Shown piece by piece: positions 46,834-58,785 of a stretch of DNA of 64,000 nt (the stretch's first letter is position 1; each line of letters opens with the position of its first letter). The stretch covers positions 36,221 to 100,220 of the forward strand of contig NZ_FNDD01000014.1 of the NCBI RefSeq assembly GCF_900100015.1, given 5' to 3'. The DNA comes from Vibrio xiamenensis (GTDB lineage Bacteria > Pseudomonadota > Gammaproteobacteria > Enterobacterales > Vibrionaceae). The notes under the pieces are model-generated. The model saw nothing but the letters and a program-made list of their open reading frames with translations. It was not told the DNA's origin and made no database searches. The translations under genes and the position numbers were made by a program.

Positions 46834-49701
46834 TTAAAGAGCGGCAATGGTGACTTTCTGCTCTTCAAGTTTGGCTAATGTTTCTTTGTAGCCTTCAAGC
46901 TTTTCACGCTCTTTAGCAACTACCGCTTCAGGCGCTTTCGCCACAAAACCTTCGTTACCCAGTTTGCCTTCTAGGCGCTTGATTTCACCGAGAGTTTTCT
47001 TCACTTCACCGTCAAGGCGAGCCAGTTCTGCGTCTTTATCAATGATGCCAGCCATTGGAATCATTAATTCAGATTTCGCAACCAGTGCCGTTGCACAGGC
47101 TGGTGTCTCTTCGCCATCTTTCAGTACGCGAATACTTTCAAGTTTGGCGAGTGATACTAATACTTGTTCATTGGCGCTAACGCGCGCAGCATCGGTTTCG
47201 CTAGCGGCTTTGAGCATCACTTCCAGAGGTTTACCTGGATTGATATCGTATTCTGCACGCAAGTTACGAATGCTGGTGATAAAGCTCTTCACCCATTCGA
47301 TATCATCCAGTGCTTCTTGATGGAAGTTCGCTTCATCGTATTGAGGCAACGCTTGTAGCATGATGGTGTCACCTTCCACACCATCAACCAAAGGCTTGAT
47401 ACTTTGCCAGATGGTTTCTGTGATGTATGGAATCACTGGGTGCGCCAAACGCAGCGTTTTCTCAAGTACGGTGATCAGGGTACGACGCGTGCCACGTTGC
47501 GCCGCTTCGTTACCTTTCCACAATACCGGTTTAGTCAGCTCTAAGTACCAGTCACAGAATTGGTTCCAGATGAATTCGTAAATGGTGTTCGCTGCCATAT
47601 CAAGGCGGAAGTTATCGATGTGACCATTGAACTCTTTAGCGGCAAGTTCGAACTGAGATTCGATCCACTTGTCGGCAAGAGAGTATTCGATGTCACCACC
47701 ATTGAAGCCGCAATCTTGCTCTTCGGTGTTCATCAATACGTAACGGCTCGCGTTCCACAGCTTGTTACAGAAGTTACGGTAACCTTCAAGACGCTTCATA
47801 TCCCAGTTTATATCACGGCCCGTAGAGGCCATCGCGGCGAGAGTGAAGCGTAGCGCGTCAGTACCGTAGGCTTCGATACCGTTTTCAAAGGTTTTACGCG
47901 TGTTTTTCTCGATCTTAGCCGCCAGTTGAGGCTGCATCATGTTACCGGTGCGCTTCTCAACTAGAGATTCAAGGTCGATGCCGTCAATCATGTCGATTGG
48001 GTCAAGTACGTTACCTTTGGACTTCGACATTTTGTCGCCGTTCTCATCACGGATAAGACCGGTAACGTAAACGGTTTTAAACGGTACTTGTGGTTTGCCG
48101 TTTTCATCTTTAATGAAATGCATGGTCATCATGATCATGCGCGCAACCCAGAAGAAGATGATGTCAAAGCCCGTTACCAATACGTCTGATGGGTGGAAAG
48201 CTTTGAGATCTGGAGTTTGCTCAGGCCAGCCTTGAGTTCCGAAAGTCCATAGTGCAGATGAGAACCAAGTATCTAGAACGTCGTCGTCTTGGCGCAGTTC
48301 AATTACAGATTCAAGGTTGTTGTTGCTGCGCACTTCGTCTTCGCTACGACCGACATACACATTGCCTTGGTTGTCGTACCAAGCTGGAATGCGGTGACCC
48401 CACCATAGCTGACGTGAAATACACCAGTCTTGAATGTCACGCATCCAAGAGAAGTACATGTTTTCGTACTGTTTTGGCACGAATTGGATTTCGCCATCTT
48501 CAACCGCTTTGGTTGCGACTTGCGCAAGAGGTGCTGCGCGCACGTACCATTGGTCAGTGAGCATAGGCTCAATGACTACGCCGCCGCGGTCACCGTAAGG
48601 CACAGTAAGATCGTGATCTTTGATCTCTTCAAGTAAACCCAGCTGTTCGAATTCTGCAACCACGGCTTTACGCGCTGCGAAACGCTCAAGGCCTTGGTAT
48701 TGCGCTGGAATATCTGCAGGGTAGGCATCACTTGGTTCACCGTTGGTAGTAAACACTTCCGCTTCGGCGCGAATGTTGGCATCAAAGGTCAGGATGTTGA
48801 TCATTGGCAGTTGATGACGCTTACCGACTTCGTAGTCATTAAAGTCGTGCGCTGGCGTGATTTTCACACAGCCGGTGCCTTTTTCCATATCGGCGTGTTC
48901 GTCACCCACGATTGGAATACGGCGATCAACCAATGGCAAAATGATCTCTTTACCGATCAGGTCTTTATAGCGAGGATCTTCTGGGTTTACCGCGACGCCA
49001 GTGTCACCGAGTACGGTTTCTGGACGCGTAGTCGCGACAACAATGTAGTCTTTGCCTTCTGCTGTCTTAGCGCCATCCGCAAGCGGGTAACGGAAGTGCC
49101 ACATATGACCTTTTTTGTCTTTGTTTTCAACTTCAAGGTCAGAGATCGCAGTGTGCAGTTTTGGATCCCAGTTAACCAAGCGTTTACCACGGTAGATCAA
49201 ATCTTCTTCGTAAAGACGCACAAACACTTCTTGAACGGCGTTGGAGAAGCCTTCATCCATCGTGAAGCGCTCACGGTCCCAATCCACAGACGCGCCAAGG
49301 CGACGTAGCTGCTTGGTAATGGTGCCGCCAGATTGGCCTTTCCATTCCCAGATTTTGTCGATAAACGCATCACGACCGTAATCGTGTTTGGTTTTCTCTT
49401 CTTCTGCGGCGATCTTACGCTCTACCACCATTTGCGTGGCGATACCTGCGTGGTCGGTACCGACTTGCCAAAGGGTATTTTTGCCCTTCATGCGTTCGCA
49501 GCGGATTAGGGTGTCCATGATCGTGTCTTGGAAAGCATGGCCCATGTGCAGGCTACCCGTGACGTTTGGTGGCGGGATCATGATGCTAAATGATTGTTTC
49601 GTCGTGTCACCGTGCGGCTTAAAGTAGCCTTTCTCTTCCCAAGCTTGATACAGAGCTTGTTCGATTGAAGTTGGGTTGTATGTCTTTTCCATAGCGCTCA
49701 T
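46834..49701 (-). CDS. valS: Valyl-tRNA synthetase
   Basis: A 955-residue class I synthetase. The HIGH-type motif is [14 protein letters not shown] (about residues 42-55) and the KMSKS loop is [11 protein letters not shown]. The CP1 editing domain lies between them. A C-terminal coiled coil (about 890-955, Glu/Lys/Leu-rich) binds the tRNA elbow. Two in-frame ATGs lie three codons apart; GAGG is best placed for the first. The valS-holC-pepA order, with lptF-lptG divergent, matches E. coli. Confidence 0.98.
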   Translation of the reverse strand: MSAMEKTYNPTSIEQALYQAWEEKGYFKPHGDTTKQSFSIMIPPPNVTGSLHMGHAFQDTIMDTLIRCERMKGKNTLWQVGTDHAGIATQMVVERKIAAEEEKTKHDYGRDAFIDKIWEWKGQSGGTITKQLRRLGASVDWDRERFTMDEGFSNAVQEVFVRLYEEDLIYRGKRLVNWDPKLHTAISDLEVENKDKKGHMWHFRYPLADGAKTAEGKDYIVVATTRPETVLGDTGVAVNPEDPRYKDLIGKEIILPLVDRRIPIVGDEHADMEKGTGCVKITPAHDFNDYEVGKRHQLPMINILTFDANIRAEAEVFTTNGEPSDAYPADIPAQYQGLERFAARKAVVAEFEQLGLLEEIKDHDLTVPYGDRGGVVIEPMLTDQWYVRAAPLAQVATKAVEDGEIQFVPKQYENMYFSWMRDIQDWCISRQLWWGHRIPAWYDNQGNVYVGRSEDEVRSNNNLESVIELRQDDDVLDTWFSSALWTFGTQGWPEQTPDLKAFHPSDVLVTGFDIIFFWVARMIMMTMHFIKDENGKPQVPFKTVYVTGLIRDENGDKMSKSKGNVLDPIDMIDGIDLESLVEKRTGNMMQPQLAAKIEKNTRKTFENGIEAYGTDALRFTLAAMASTGRDINWDMKRLEGYRNFCNKLWNASRYVLMNTEEQDCGFNGGDIEYSLADKWIESQFELAAKEFNGHIDNFRLDMAANTIYEFIWNQFCDWYLELTKPVLWKGNEAAQRGTRRTLITVLEKTLRLAHPVIPYITETIWQSIKPLVDGVEGDTIMLQALPQYDEANFHQEALDDIEWVKSFITSIRNLRAEYDINPGKPLEVMLKAASETDAARVSANEQVLVSLAKLESIRVLKDGEETPACATALVAKSELMIPMAGIIDKDAELARLDGEVKKTLGEIKRLEGKLGNEGFVAKAPEAVVAKEREKLEGYKETLAKLEEQKVTIAAL

Positions 49702-49894
49702 TTTTCCTCATCATAATTGCGCAGCGAGCTTTGAACACATGCATAAACTCAAGCCAATGTGGTGTGGCCGTCGCTTATCGGCGCGTTGCCTGATGCTCAA
49801 TTATTTAGAGGTTTGATTCTGGTTAATGGTAAATCTTGGTCAATCTTTATAAGTGAACTCTCTTAATAGAGAGCTTAACTATAAGGATTGACGG
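49702..49894. other. 193-bp spacer between valS and holC
   Basis: A small hairpin, CTCTC TTAATA GAGAG, lies near 49858-49873, 20 bases past holC, without a T run. No T-box, tRNA or ORF is seen. A valS promoter is likely here. Confidence 0.45.
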
Positions 49895-50344
49895 TTAAGG
49901 GTGATCGATCTCGATCGTCTGCAATTGGTAGCCAGCTTGACGATAAATTTTATATCTTTCTCGTGCGAGTTGCTTGGCTTTTTCGTCGCAGGGGACGAAG
50001 TCTACCACCTCTGCAAACTTGTTCGCAAAGGTTGTCTGATTATCGGCAATATTTATCACCAGTTGGCGATTCCAACTTGGTCTCACTCCCTGATGGCCAA
50101 TTTCGATGCTGGTGGCGTATTTCGGTCCTTCGCCAACCAAATTATGGGCGATAAACTGCTCTGGTGGCACTTGCCAAAAATGTTCCGCCAACCACTCGGC
50201 TTGAGACTTGTCGTCGCAATTGAGATACACCTTCGCCCCTTGCTTGGCAAAATGTTGAGCCAAGAACAATACATAACGCGCAAACCCTTCACGATGAGCT
50301 TGTGGCGATTGTGGATTGACGATGTAGAAAGTGGCGTTGGACAT
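49895..50344 (-). CDS. holC: DNA polymerase III chi subunit
   Basis: A 149-residue HolC. The start MSNATFYIVNPQSPQA and the hydrophobic core AHREGFARYVLFLAQHFAKQ fit the family. Chi binds single-strand-binding protein and, with psi, links SSB to the clamp-loader complex. It lies between pepA and valS on the same strand. Because a terminator follows pepA, holC may rely on readthrough or its own promoter. Confidence 0.95.
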   Translation of the reverse strand: MSNATFYIVNPQSPQAHREGFARYVLFLAQHFAKQGAKVYLNCDDKSQAEWLAEHFWQVPPEQFIAHNLVGEGPKYATSIEIGHQGVRPSWNRQLVINIADNQTTFANKFAEVVDFVPCDEKAKQLARERYKIYRQAGYQLQTIEIDHP

Positions 50345-50382
50345 AATCTTAAGCGCTTACACGGTCTGTTGGTGGGGGAATC

Positions 50383-50406
50383 AAAAAAGGGCCTTGCGGC
50401 CCTTTT
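50383..50406 (-). terminator. Intrinsic terminator after pepA
   Basis: On the minus strand AAAAGGGCC pairs with GGCCCTTTT around GCAA, followed by TTTTTTG. Confidence 0.88.
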
Positions 50407-50409
50407 CAA

Positions 50410-51918
50410 TTACTCTTCGGTATCTTGGCCACTGCGGTTTAGCAAGAATTGGACAAGCATCGAGACCGGACGACCGGTCGAGCCTTTGGCTGCGCCTGAT
50501 TTCCAAGCTGTACCAGCTATATCTAAGTGCGCCCAGTTGTACTTCTTAGCAAATTTCGACAGGAAACAACCTGCAGTAATGGTGCCACCAGGACGGCCGC
50601 CAATGTTCGCCATATCAGCAAACGGGCTCTTGAGCTGCTCGTGGTACTCATCGGCCATTGGTAGACGCCAAGCGCGATCGCTTGCTTGCTCAGAAGCATT
50701 GATAAGCTCATGCGCCAGTGGGTTGTGGTTAGACAACACGCCGGTGATGTGATGGCCAAGAGCGATAACACACGCACCCGTTAGGGTTGCAACGTCAACC
50801 ACACACTCAGGCTCGAAGCGTTCAACGTAAGTGAGAGCATCACACAATACTAAACGGCCTTCTGCATCTGTGTTGAGTACTTCAACCGTTTGACCAGACA
50901 TAGTAGTCAGGATGTCGCCAGGGCGGTATGCGTTACTGCCAGGCATGTTTTCACAACCTGCAAGTACGCCGACAACGTTAATTGGCAAGTTCAGTTTTGC
51001 CAGCGCTTTCATCGCGCCAAAGACAGAAGCTGCACCGCACATGTCGTATTTCATCTCATCCATGCCTTCGCCTGGCTTAAGTGAAATACCGCCTGAGTCA
51101 AAGGTTAATCCTTTACCAACCAGCACGATCGGCTTGGCATCGGCATCAGGGTTACCTTTGTATTCGATGATTGACATCATTGACTCGTTTTTCGAGCCAC
51201 GGCCAACGGCAAGGTATGAGGTCATACCCAGTTTTTCCATCTCTTGCTCACCAATGATCTTGGTGTTGATGGTCTCGTAATCGTCAGCTAGGCGACGTGC
51301 TTGAGATGCAAGGTACGCTGGGTTGGCAACGTTTGGCGGCATGTTGCCAAGGTCTTTACAAGATTTCACGCCAGAGGCAATTGCCAAACCGTGAGCGATG
51401 GCTTTCTCGCCAAGGCTAAGTTCACGACGAGTTGGTACGTTGAAGACGAGCTTGCGTAGTGGGCGGCGAGTTTCTGGCTTGCTGCTCTTGAACTGATCAA
51501 AGGTATATAAACCATCTTTTGTCGCTTCAACAGCTTGACGTACTTTCCAGTATGTATCACGGCCTTTGACATGCAGCTCAGTGAGGAAGCATACTGCCTC
51601 CATCGAACCGGTTTCGTTCAATGTACTGATGGTTTTTTGAATGATCTCTTTGTATTGGCGTTCGCCAAGTTCCCGCTCTTTGCCACAACCTACTAGCAAA
51701 ACGCGTTCAGACAGCACTCCAGGCACTTGGTGAAGCAGTAGCATCTGTCCGGGTTTACCTTCAAGGTCACCGCGACGCAGTAGTGAGCTGATATAGCCAT
51801 CACTGATTTTGTCGAGTTGTTCTGCTACGGGAGAAAGGCGACGTGGTTCAAAGACGCCGACAACGATACAAGCGCTGCGCTGTTTCTCTGGACTTCCACT
51901 TTTTACACTGAACTCCAT
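50410..51918 (-). CDS. pepA: Leucyl aminopeptidase PepA
   Basis: A 502-residue M17 aminopeptidase. The signature [16 protein letters not shown] is at about residues 347-362, and K/D metal ligands are in [15 protein letters not shown]. The hexameric, dimanganese enzyme removes N-terminal residues. In E. coli PepA also binds DNA, acting in Xer recombination at cer and regulating carAB; the corresponding region (N-terminal ~170 residues) is present. It is divergent from lptF-lptG. Confidence 0.97.
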   Translation of the reverse strand: MEFSVKSGSPEKQRSACIVVGVFEPRRLSPVAEQLDKISDGYISSLLRRGDLEGKPGQMLLLHQVPGVLSERVLLVGCGKERELGERQYKEIIQKTISTLNETGSMEAVCFLTELHVKGRDTYWKVRQAVEATKDGLYTFDQFKSSKPETRRPLRKLVFNVPTRRELSLGEKAIAHGLAIASGVKSCKDLGNMPPNVANPAYLASQARRLADDYETINTKIIGEQEMEKLGMTSYLAVGRGSKNESMMSIIEYKGNPDADAKPIVLVGKGLTFDSGGISLKPGEGMDEMKYDMCGAASVFGAMKALAKLNLPINVVGVLAGCENMPGSNAYRPGDILTTMSGQTVEVLNTDAEGRLVLCDALTYVERFEPECVVDVATLTGACVIALGHHITGVLSNHNPLAHELINASEQASDRAWRLPMADEYHEQLKSPFADMANIGGRPGGTITAGCFLSKFAKKYNWAHLDIAGTAWKSGAAKGSTGRPVSMLVQFLLNRSGQDTEE

Positions 51919-52098
51919 GCGTACTCCTACATCCTAAAGACAAATAGTTCTAAATGTTAGATAATGGTCGCCATACTAAATGGAACTACCTTTAAATTAA
52001 GCAACCTAACAGTTAGTGAAAAATTTAAAAATAAAAGGTTCAACGGAAAACTATAGTGATTCGACTAAAAATACAAGTTTTGTATAGGTAATTTCAGC

Positions 52099-53199
52099 GT
52101 GATTATTGTTAGATATTTGATCCGCGAAACACTCAAGAGCCAGTTAGCGATCTTTTTTGTACTGTTTCTGGTGTTCGTCAGCCAAAAATTTATTCGAGTT
52201 TTAGCGGATGCCTCAGACGGTGAAATTCCTGCTCGTATGATTCTTTCCATCGTGGCATTGAACATGCCTTCGATGGGTTTATTAATGCTGCCATTGAGTC
52301 TATTTATCGGGATTTTGCTTACTTTTGGGCGCCTGTACGCTGAAAGTGAAATTACCGTCATGAATGCGACTGGAATAGGAAATAAGTTTCTTATTCGTGC
52401 GGCTTTGTATCTGGCTGTGATTACAGGCGCAGCGGCTGCGTTTAACTCATTTTGGCTTTCACCTTGGGGCCAAGATAAAGAAGCGCAATTGTTTGAGCAG
52501 TTTGAATCGGAAAACAGCGTTGATTTGCTGCAAAAGGGCCATTTTCAACGTACGCCAGACGGTTCGTCTGTGGTGTTTATCGATAATATTCAGAACAAAA
52601 AGTTGTCCAACGTTTTCGTGGCTCAGCTAACGCCACGTGATTCGATTTTGCCAAGTGTTATGTTCTCGAATTCTGGTGATGTTAAAGAGCTCAGCGATGG
52701 TCGCCAAGTGATCAGTATGTACGACGGCACTCGTTACGAAGGCGTGCCAACTCGCATCGATTACATGACCACGACATTTGATGAGTACCAAGGTTTGATT
52801 GGCCAACGTGAAGTCAAAAAACGTGGCCGAGATTGGGAAGCGATTCCAACGTTGCAGCTTATCAAAAACTCTGACCCAGAAGCGCAAGCTGAATTGCAAT
52901 GGCGTATTTCTTTGGTGGTGTGTATTCCACTGCTGACAATGTTGGTTGTGCCGCTATCGGCGGTTAACCCTCGCCAAGGACGATTCGCCAAAATGGGGCC
53001 GGCGATTTTGATTTATCTGGCCTATTTCTTGGCAATCAGCGCGACCAAATCCGCTCTTGAAGATGGCGCTATTCCGCCTATCGTTGGTATGTGGCCAATC
53101 AACGCCGCACTGCTTCTCACTGCCTTGTTCGCTAACTCAATGGATAGCGTCACGGCACGACGTATCAAAGACAGATTTAGAAAAAAGAAGGCAGCGTAA
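52099..53199 (+). CDS. lptF: LPS export ABC transporter permease LptF
   Basis: A 366-residue YjgP/YjgQ family protein. Six membrane spans are split three and three around a large periplasmic beta-jellyroll (about 130-260). The start is GTG at 52099 (MIIVRYLIRETLKSQ). With LptG and LptB2 it extracts LPS from the inner membrane and passes it to LptC-LptA-LptD; lptD is also in this window. Three bases separate it from lptG. Confidence 0.97.
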   Translation: MIIVRYLIRETLKSQLAIFFVLFLVFVSQKFIRVLADASDGEIPARMILSIVALNMPSMGLLMLPLSLFIGILLTFGRLYAESEITVMNATGIGNKFLIRAALYLAVITGAAAAFNSFWLSPWGQDKEAQLFEQFESENSVDLLQKGHFQRTPDGSSVVFIDNIQNKKLSNVFVAQLTPRDSILPSVMFSNSGDVKELSDGRQVISMYDGTRYEGVPTRIDYMTTTFDEYQGLIGQREVKKRGRDWEAIPTLQLIKNSDPEAQAELQWRISLVVCIPLLTMLVVPLSAVNPRQGRFAKMGPAILIYLAYFLAISATKSALEDGAIPPIVGMWPINAALLLTALFANSMDSVTARRIKDRFRKKKAA

Positions 53200-53202
53200 T
53201 TA

Positions 53203-54273
53203 GTGTTTAAAATTCTCGATTTATATATAGGTCGAACCATCATAGCGACCACGTCGCTGGTGTTAGCTACCTTTGTTGGCTTGTCTGCCATCATCAAATA
53301 CGTAGAGCAGCTACGTAAAGTAGGGCAAGGAACGTACGATTTAATTCAAGCGCTGCTATTTGTGGTGTTGAGTATTCCTCGCGATATTGAAATGTTCTTT
53401 CCAATGGCGGCGTTGCTTGGCGCTTTGATTGGTCTTGGCATGTTGGCATCAAGCTCAGAGCTGGTGGTGATGCAGGCGTCGGGTTTCTCCAAACTCGACA
53501 TCGGTTTGTCGGTATTAAAAACGGCCGTACCGTTAATGATTGCGGTCACACTGCTTGGTCAGTGGGGCGCACCACAAGCGCAAAAGATGGCGCGAGATAT
53601 GCGCGCGTTTTCAACCTCAGGCGGCAAGCTGTTATCGGTGCGAGCCGGGGTTTGGGCGCGAGATGCCAATGACTTTATCTTTATTGGCAAGGTGGAAGAT
53701 GACAAACTCTACGGTGTCAACATGTGGCGTTTTGATGCCAATAAAAAGCTCGACACTGTGGTTTATGCCAAAGAAGCCGACTTTCTTAATAAGAGTCACT
53801 GGCTGATGAAAAATGTTCAGGTCACGGACTTAAAAGACGACGTACAAATCTCTAAGAAGAGCTTAGATACCTATCGCTGGGATACTACGCTAGCGCCAGA
53901 TAAGCTTGCGGTGGTTACCGTAAAACCGGAAGAATTATCACTGACTGGGCTTTACGATTACGTCACTTATCTTGATGCCTCTGAGCAAGACTCGTCACGT
54001 TATGAACTGGCTTTGTGGCGTAAAGTGACTCAGCCATTTTCGATTGCGGTGATGATGCTAATGGCGCTGTCGTTTATTTTTGGCCCGCTGCGTAGTGTCA
54101 CCATGGGCGCGCGAATTTTATCTGGGGTTATCGCCGGATTTACGTTTTACATTTCCAGTGAATTCTTTGGCCCGCTGAGCTTAGTGTATGAGATACCGCC
54201 AGCCTTTGGTGCTATCGCGCCAAGTATCGTGTTCTTGACCATTGCGGTATTGTTGCTGCGACGCAAACTATAA
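53203..54273 (+). CDS. lptG: LPS export ABC transporter permease LptG
   Basis: A 356-residue partner of LptF with the same six-span plus periplasmic jellyroll layout. The GTG start at 53203 gives MFKILDLYIGRTIIATT. The coupling-helix region near MAALLGALIGLGMLASSSEL contacts LptB. It follows lptF with a 3-base gap, implying coupled translation and stoichiometric assembly. It ends at a terminator shared with mutS. Confidence 0.97.
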   Translation: MFKILDLYIGRTIIATTSLVLATFVGLSAIIKYVEQLRKVGQGTYDLIQALLFVVLSIPRDIEMFFPMAALLGALIGLGMLASSSELVVMQASGFSKLDIGLSVLKTAVPLMIAVTLLGQWGAPQAQKMARDMRAFSTSGGKLLSVRAGVWARDANDFIFIGKVEDDKLYGVNMWRFDANKKLDTVVYAKEADFLNKSHWLMKNVQVTDLKDDVQISKKSLDTYRWDTTLAPDKLAVVTVKPEELSLTGLYDYVTYLDASEQDSSRYELALWRKVTQPFSIAVMMLMALSFIFGPLRSVTMGARILSGVIAGFTFYISSEFFGPLSLVYEIPPAFGAIAPSIVFLTIAVLLLRRKL

Positions 54274-54316
54274 GCACAAAACGTTGATTTGAAATAGCGT
54301 TGATTTTGAAATAAAG

Positions 54317-54344
54317 AAAAAGGCTGCCGATTGGCAGCCTTTTT
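54317..54344. terminator. Bidirectional terminator between lptG and mutS
   Basis: The stem AAAAAGGCTGCC / GGCAGCCTTTTT around GATT. Confidence 0.92.
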
Positions 54345-54370
54345 AGGTTTTATCTTAGTGGCTGATGCCA

Positions 54371-56947
54371 CTAAAGCAGCTTTTTCAAGCGATACAGCGC
54401 ATCAAGAGCTTGGCGTGGCGTGAGGTCATCCGGGTCGATGGTTGCGAGAGCTTCTTCTACTTCACTGGGCTCTGGAATCAAGCTGAGTTGATTGGCGATA
54501 TCCACACCATTGCCTGAGCTTGTCGCGCCCGTGGTCAAACTTTCTGCTTTGCTGAGTTGTTCTAACTGGGTCAGTTTAGTACGCGCGTTTTTAATCACGC
54601 TCTTTGGTACACCCGCAAGCCCTGCAACGGCTAAACCGTAAGATTTACTTGCTGCGCCTTCTTGTACTGCGTGCATAAAGGCGATGCTGTCACCGTGTTC
54701 GACCGCATCAAGATGCACGTTGGCCAGTGTTGCAATCTGCTTCGGTAACTCGGTCAGCTCAAAATAATGGGTAGCGAATAGGGTGAGGGCGCCAATTTGC
54801 TTGGCGAGCCATTCTGCACTTGCCCAAGCCAGTGAAAGGCCGTCATAAGTACTGGTACCGCGACCAATTTCATCCATCAAGACCAAGCTGCGCTCGGTGG
54901 CATTGTGCAAAATATTCGCGGTTTCAGTCATCTCTACCATGAAGGTTGAACGGCCGGAGGCGAGGTCATCGGAAGCGCCAATGCGAGTAAAAATACGATC
55001 GATAGAGCCAATGTGTGCGGATTCAGCCGGCACGTAAGCGCCGATATGTGCCATTAAAGCAATCAAGGCGGTTTGGCGCATATAGGTCGATTTACCGCCC
55101 ATGTTTGGCCCGGTGATGATCAGCATTTTGCGCTCAGGCGAGAGCTCGATTGGGTTAGCGATAAACGGCTCGTCCATCACCTGTTCCACCACCGGGTGGC
55201 GCCCACCCTGAATATGAATACCCACGTGGTCGGTTAGCTCTGGTCGACAGTAGTCGAGGCTTTCGGCGCGTTCTGCTAAGTTTTGCAACACATCCAATTG
55301 CGATAGTGCTGACGCTAGGTTCTGCAAAGCTTCTAAACTTGGCATCAGGAGATCAAAGAGTTGTTCCCACAACTGTTTTTCGAGCGCCAACGCTTTGGAT
55401 TTTGAATTCAGAACCTTGTCTTCATGCTCTTTAAGCTCAGGAATGATATAGCGCTCAGCGTTTTTAAGGGTTTGACGACGAACATAGTGCGGCGGCACCA
55501 AATGGCTTTGTCCACGGCTGACTTGAATGTAGAAGCCATGCACATTGTTGTAGCCTACTTTAAGCGTGTCGATGCCGTGACGTTCGCGCTCTTCACGCTC
55601 TAACGCTTCAAGATATTCGGTTGCGCCATCAGCTAGGTTGCGCCACTCATCCAGTTCGGCGTTATAGCCGCTAGCGATCACGCCGCCATCGCGAATCACG
55701 ACCGGTGGGTTTTCTTTGATGGCGCGCTCTAGCAGCTGACAAATTTCCTCTTGTGGTGCGCAGTACTCGGTCAATTTTTGCAAGTACGGGTGGGAAACCT
55801 CAGTCAGTACTTGCGCGAGTTCTGGTAATTGCTGCATGGCATTACGTAGCCGCGCCATGTCACGTGGGCGAGCGGATCGCAAGGCCAAACGCGCCAAAAT
55901 ACGTTCAATATCGCCGATTTGTTTTAATACCGGATTCAGTTCAGTAAATAGGGCGCTGCGTTTAATATCACCAATCGCATCCAAACGTTGATTTAATGCT
56001 TCGCTATTACGCATCGGTTGATGTAACCAACGTTTTAGCATTCGGCTACCCATCGGAGTGGCGGTGTGATCCAAAACTTCAGCGAGGGTATTTTCACTGC
56101 CGCCAGCGAGGTTTTGGGTGATTTCCAAATTGCGGCGAGTAGCCGCATCTAAAATCACTGAGCTATCTTGGCGATCAAAAGTGAGCGAGCGAATATGCGG
56201 CAGCGCAGTACGTTGGGTGTCTTTCACATATTGAATTAAACATCCTGCTGCGCACAGACCATACTCTGCCTGTTCGACTCCAAAACCGACCAGATCTTTG
56301 GTGCCAAATTGCTGGTTGAGTTGCTGTTTGGCGGTATCGAGCTCAAACTCCCACACAGGACGGCGGCGATTGCCTTTGCGATTTTCCATCACCTGTACGG
56401 GTTCAAAATCTTCAGGGAACAGGAGTTCACGTGGTGAAGTGCGTTGCAACTCGGCCAGCATCGCTTCTTCTGTTTGCGGTTCACAGAGTTGGAAGCGTCC
56501 GGAAGTGACATCAAGGGTTGCGTAACCAAACTTGCCTTGATGGTGATAAATGGCGGCGATCAAGTTATCGACACGCTCTGATAACAGCGCTTCATCGGTG
56601 ACGGTACCTGGCGTGACGATGCGCACGACTTTTCGCTCAACTGGACCTTTACTGGTTGCCGGATCGCCGATCTGTTCACAAATCGCGACTGACTCTCCGA
56701 GCTGAACCAGCTTGGCGAGATAACCTTCCACAGCGTGGTAAGGGACTCCTGCCATAGGAATGGGTTGGCCAGCAGATGAGCCTCGTTTGGTCAGAGAAAT
56801 ATCGAGCAGATGGGAGGCGCGTTTGGCGTCATCGTAGAAAAGCTCGTAAAAATCGCCCATACGATAGAACAGCAAAATATCCGGATTTTCGGCTTTAAGC
56901 GCCAAGTACTGCTGCATCATTGGGGTATGTTTTTGGTCCGCTTTCAC
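54371..56947 (-). CDS. mutS: DNA mismatch repair protein MutS
   Basis: An 858-residue MutS. The mismatch-binding F-x-E is in [17 protein letters not shown] (about residues 25-41). The ATPase has Walker [15 protein letters not shown], Walker [17 protein letters not shown] and [12 protein letters not shown]-terminal tetramerisation motif ends [12 protein letters not shown]. It recognises base mismatches and recruits MutL. It is divergent from pncC-recA with only about 84 bases between start codons. Confidence 0.98.
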   Translation of the reverse strand: MKADQKHTPMMQQYLALKAENPDILLFYRMGDFYELFYDDAKRASHLLDISLTKRGSSAGQPIPMAGVPYHAVEGYLAKLVQLGESVAICEQIGDPATSKGPVERKVVRIVTPGTVTDEALLSERVDNLIAAIYHHQGKFGYATLDVTSGRFQLCEPQTEEAMLAELQRTSPRELLFPEDFEPVQVMENRKGNRRRPVWEFELDTAKQQLNQQFGTKDLVGFGVEQAEYGLCAAGCLIQYVKDTQRTALPHIRSLTFDRQDSSVILDAATRRNLEITQNLAGGSENTLAEVLDHTATPMGSRMLKRWLHQPMRNSEALNQRLDAIGDIKRSALFTELNPVLKQIGDIERILARLALRSARPRDMARLRNAMQQLPELAQVLTEVSHPYLQKLTEYCAPQEEICQLLERAIKENPPVVIRDGGVIASGYNAELDEWRNLADGATEYLEALEREERERHGIDTLKVGYNNVHGFYIQVSRGQSHLVPPHYVRRQTLKNAERYIIPELKEHEDKVLNSKSKALALEKQLWEQLFDLLMPSLEALQNLASALSQLDVLQNLAERAESLDYCRPELTDHVGIHIQGGRHPVVEQVMDEPFIANPIELSPERKMLIITGPNMGGKSTYMRQTALIALMAHIGAYVPAESAHIGSIDRIFTRIGASDDLASGRSTFMVEMTETANILHNATERSLVLMDEIGRGTSTYDGLSLAWASAEWLAKQIGALTLFATHYFELTELPKQIATLANVHLDAVEHGDSIAFMHAVQEGAASKSYGLAVAGLAGVPKSVIKNARTKLTQLEQLSKAESLTTGATSSGNGVDIANQLSLIPEPSEVEEALATIDPDDLTPRQALDALYRLKKLL

Positions 56948-57031
56948 AGGTTACGTCTTTGTGTTTATTGGTGTTGGCGATTAGGATACGTGAAAGGTAT
57001 TGACGCGAAAAGACGAAATCGGATTTTAGTT

Positions 57032-57526
57032 ATGCAGAGTTTGAAAAATTTATCCGCGCAGCTGGGTGAGTTGCTTGAGCAGCACCAGCAAGTGATGACC
57101 ACCGCCGAGTCTTGTACTGGTGGTGGTGTTGCCAGTGCGATCACCGATATTGCTGGCAGCTCGGCGTGGTTTGATCGCGCTTTTATTACCTATAGTAATG
57201 AAGCCAAAATGCAAATGCTGGGCGTTAGCGCTGGCTTACTTGATAGCGTGGGCGCTGTCAGTGAGGCGGTCGTGATTGATATGGTCAAAGGGGCATTGGC
57301 GCGCTCAAACGCAACTCTTGGTGTGGCGATCAGCGGTATTGCTGGGCCAAGCGGTGGCAGCGATGAAAAGCCGGTAGGTACTGTGTGTTTTGCATGGGCA
57401 GATCAGCAAGGGTGGCTACAAGTTGAAACCCAACGATTTAGTGGCGATCGCAGTAGAGTACGAGAAAAAGCGACGTATCATGCGTTACTCAAGGTCTATC
57501 AGTACCTTAGCAGCAAGGCTGAATAA
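57032..57526 (+). CDS. pncC: Nicotinamide-nucleotide amidase PncC (CinA C-terminal domain)
   Basis: A 164-residue stand-alone CinA C-terminal domain. The motif MTTAESCTGGGVASAITD contains the catalytic Ser, and SGIAGPSGGSDEKPVGTV is the second conserved block. It deamidates NMN to NaMN in NAD salvage. The ATG at 57032 is chosen because the frame upstream overlaps the mutS coding strand and has no family similarity; a GTG at 56990 is a weaker alternative. Placement before recA is typical. Confidence 0.92.
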   Translation: MQSLKNLSAQLGELLEQHQQVMTTAESCTGGGVASAITDIAGSSAWFDRAFITYSNEAKMQMLGVSAGLLDSVGAVSEAVVIDMVKGALARSNATLGVAISGIAGPSGGSDEKPVGTVCFAWADQQGWLQVETQRFSGDRSRVREKATYHALLKVYQYLSSKAE

Positions 57527-57599
57527 CGCGGATTTGCGCTCAGCTTTGAGTTAAACCTCACGCTTAGCGCGATTGACGCAAATTTTTTTTGTACAGGTA

Positions 57600-57627
57600 T
57601 AGACACTGTATGAATCAACAGTATAAT
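57600..57627 (+). promoter_or_regulatory. recA promoter with LexA box exactly in the spacer
   Basis: TAGACA (57600-57605) and TATAAT (57622-57627) are separated by exactly the 16-bp LexA box CTGTATGAATCAACAG (57606-57621), a perfect CTGT-N8-ACAG. LexA bound here would block polymerase, giving SOS induction. Confidence 0.9.
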
Positions 57628-57715
57628 AACCAGCAATTCGAACTCATTTATTGAGTAAAGCAGATTCAGTTCACGATATTTAGTTCACAATAGAGTGAGC
57701 GCAACGGAGAAAGTG

Positions 57716-58765
57716 ATGGACGATAACAAACAGAAAGCTCTGGCCGCGGCGTTAGGTCAAATTGAAAAGCAATTCGGTAAAGGTTCAATCATGCGCCTCG
57801 GTGACAACCGTGCCATGGATGTTGAAACTATCTCAACCGGTTCGCTTTCATTAGACATCGCCCTGGGTGCAGGTGGCCTGCCAATGGGACGTATCGTTGA
57901 AGTTTACGGTCCTGAATCATCAGGTAAAACTACGCTGACTCTAGAACTTATTGCAGCGGCGCAGCGCGAAGGTAAAACTTGTGCGTTTATCGATGCCGAG
58001 CACGCTCTTGACCCTGTCTACGCGAAAAAATTGGGCGTAGATATTGATGCACTATTAGTTTCTCAGCCTGATACTGGTGAACAAGCTCTGGAAATTTGTG
58101 ACGCATTAGCACGTTCTGGCGCGATTGACGTTATGGTTATTGACTCGGTAGCGGCTTTGACACCAAAAGCAGAAATTGAAGGCGAAATGGGCGACAGCCA
58201 CATGGGTCTTCAAGCGCGTATGCTTTCTCAAGCGATGCGTAAACTGACAGGTAACCTAAAACAGTCAAACTGTATGTGTATCTTCATCAACCAAATCCGT
58301 ATGAAGATTGGTGTGATGTTTGGTAACCCAGAAACCACAACAGGTGGTAACGCACTGAAATTCTACGCATCTGTTCGTCTTGATATTCGCCGTACTGGCT
58401 CTATCAAAGAAGGTGACGAAGTGGTGGGTAACGAAACGCGTATCAAAGTGGTTAAGAACAAGATTGCAGCACCATTTAAAGAAGCACACACTCAAATCAT
58501 GTACGGCCAAGGTTTTAACCGCGAAGGTGAGCTTATCGACCTTGGGGTTAAGCATAAGCTGATTGAAAAAGCGGGTGCTTGGTACAGCTACAACGGCGAC
58601 AAAGTCGGTCAAGGTAAAGCGAACGCGTGTAAATACATGCGTGAAAACCCAGAAATTGCTAAAACCATCGATACCAAACTGCGTGAGTTGTTGCTTTCTC
58701 CGGCTGAAATTCCAGCTGAAGATCCAGAGTTTGGTGCTATGCCTGAGCAATCAGAAGAGCTATAA
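57716..58765 (+). CDS. recA: Recombinase RecA
   Basis: A 349-residue RecA. Walker A is [10 protein letters not shown] (about residues 66-75). DNA-binding loops L1 and L2 lie in [17 protein letters not shown] and the [19 protein letters not shown] region. The C-terminus is acidic, as usual. The ATG at 57716 ([14 protein letters not shown]) matches Vibrio RecA and has ACGGAG upstream; a GTG 21 bases earlier is less likely. It catalyses strand exchange and LexA cleavage. Its own promoter carries a LexA box; recX follows after a hairpin. Confidence 0.99.
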   Translation: MDDNKQKALAAALGQIEKQFGKGSIMRLGDNRAMDVETISTGSLSLDIALGAGGLPMGRIVEVYGPESSGKTTLTLELIAAAQREGKTCAFIDAEHALDPVYAKKLGVDIDALLVSQPDTGEQALEICDALARSGAIDVMVIDSVAALTPKAEIEGEMGDSHMGLQARMLSQAMRKLTGNLKQSNCMCIFINQIRMKIGVMFGNPETTTGGNALKFYASVRLDIRRTGSIKEGDEVVGNETRIKVVKNKIAAPFKEAHTQIMYGQGFNREGELIDLGVKHKLIEKAGAWYSYNGDKVGQGKANACKYMRENPEIAKTIDTKLRELLLSPAEIPAEDPEFGAMPEQSEEL

Positions 58766-58785
58766 GTCTTCTTTCTTTATTTTCA

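Noticed and set aside
48694..49308. 204-codon plus-strand ORF inside valS
   Set aside because: Antisense shadow of a highly conserved synthetase gene, with no coding signature of its own.
49702..49894. T-box or other tRNA-sensing leader before valS
   Set aside because: No T-box consensus or specifier structure seen, and T-boxes are not expected in gammaproteobacteria.
49901..50752. Long plus-strand ORF opposite holC and pepA
   Set aside because: It runs antisense through two conserved genes and the pepA terminator; no domain is recognisable.
58265..58750. 161-codon minus-strand ORF inside recA
   Set aside because: Antisense of recA; an open frame here results from recA codon usage.
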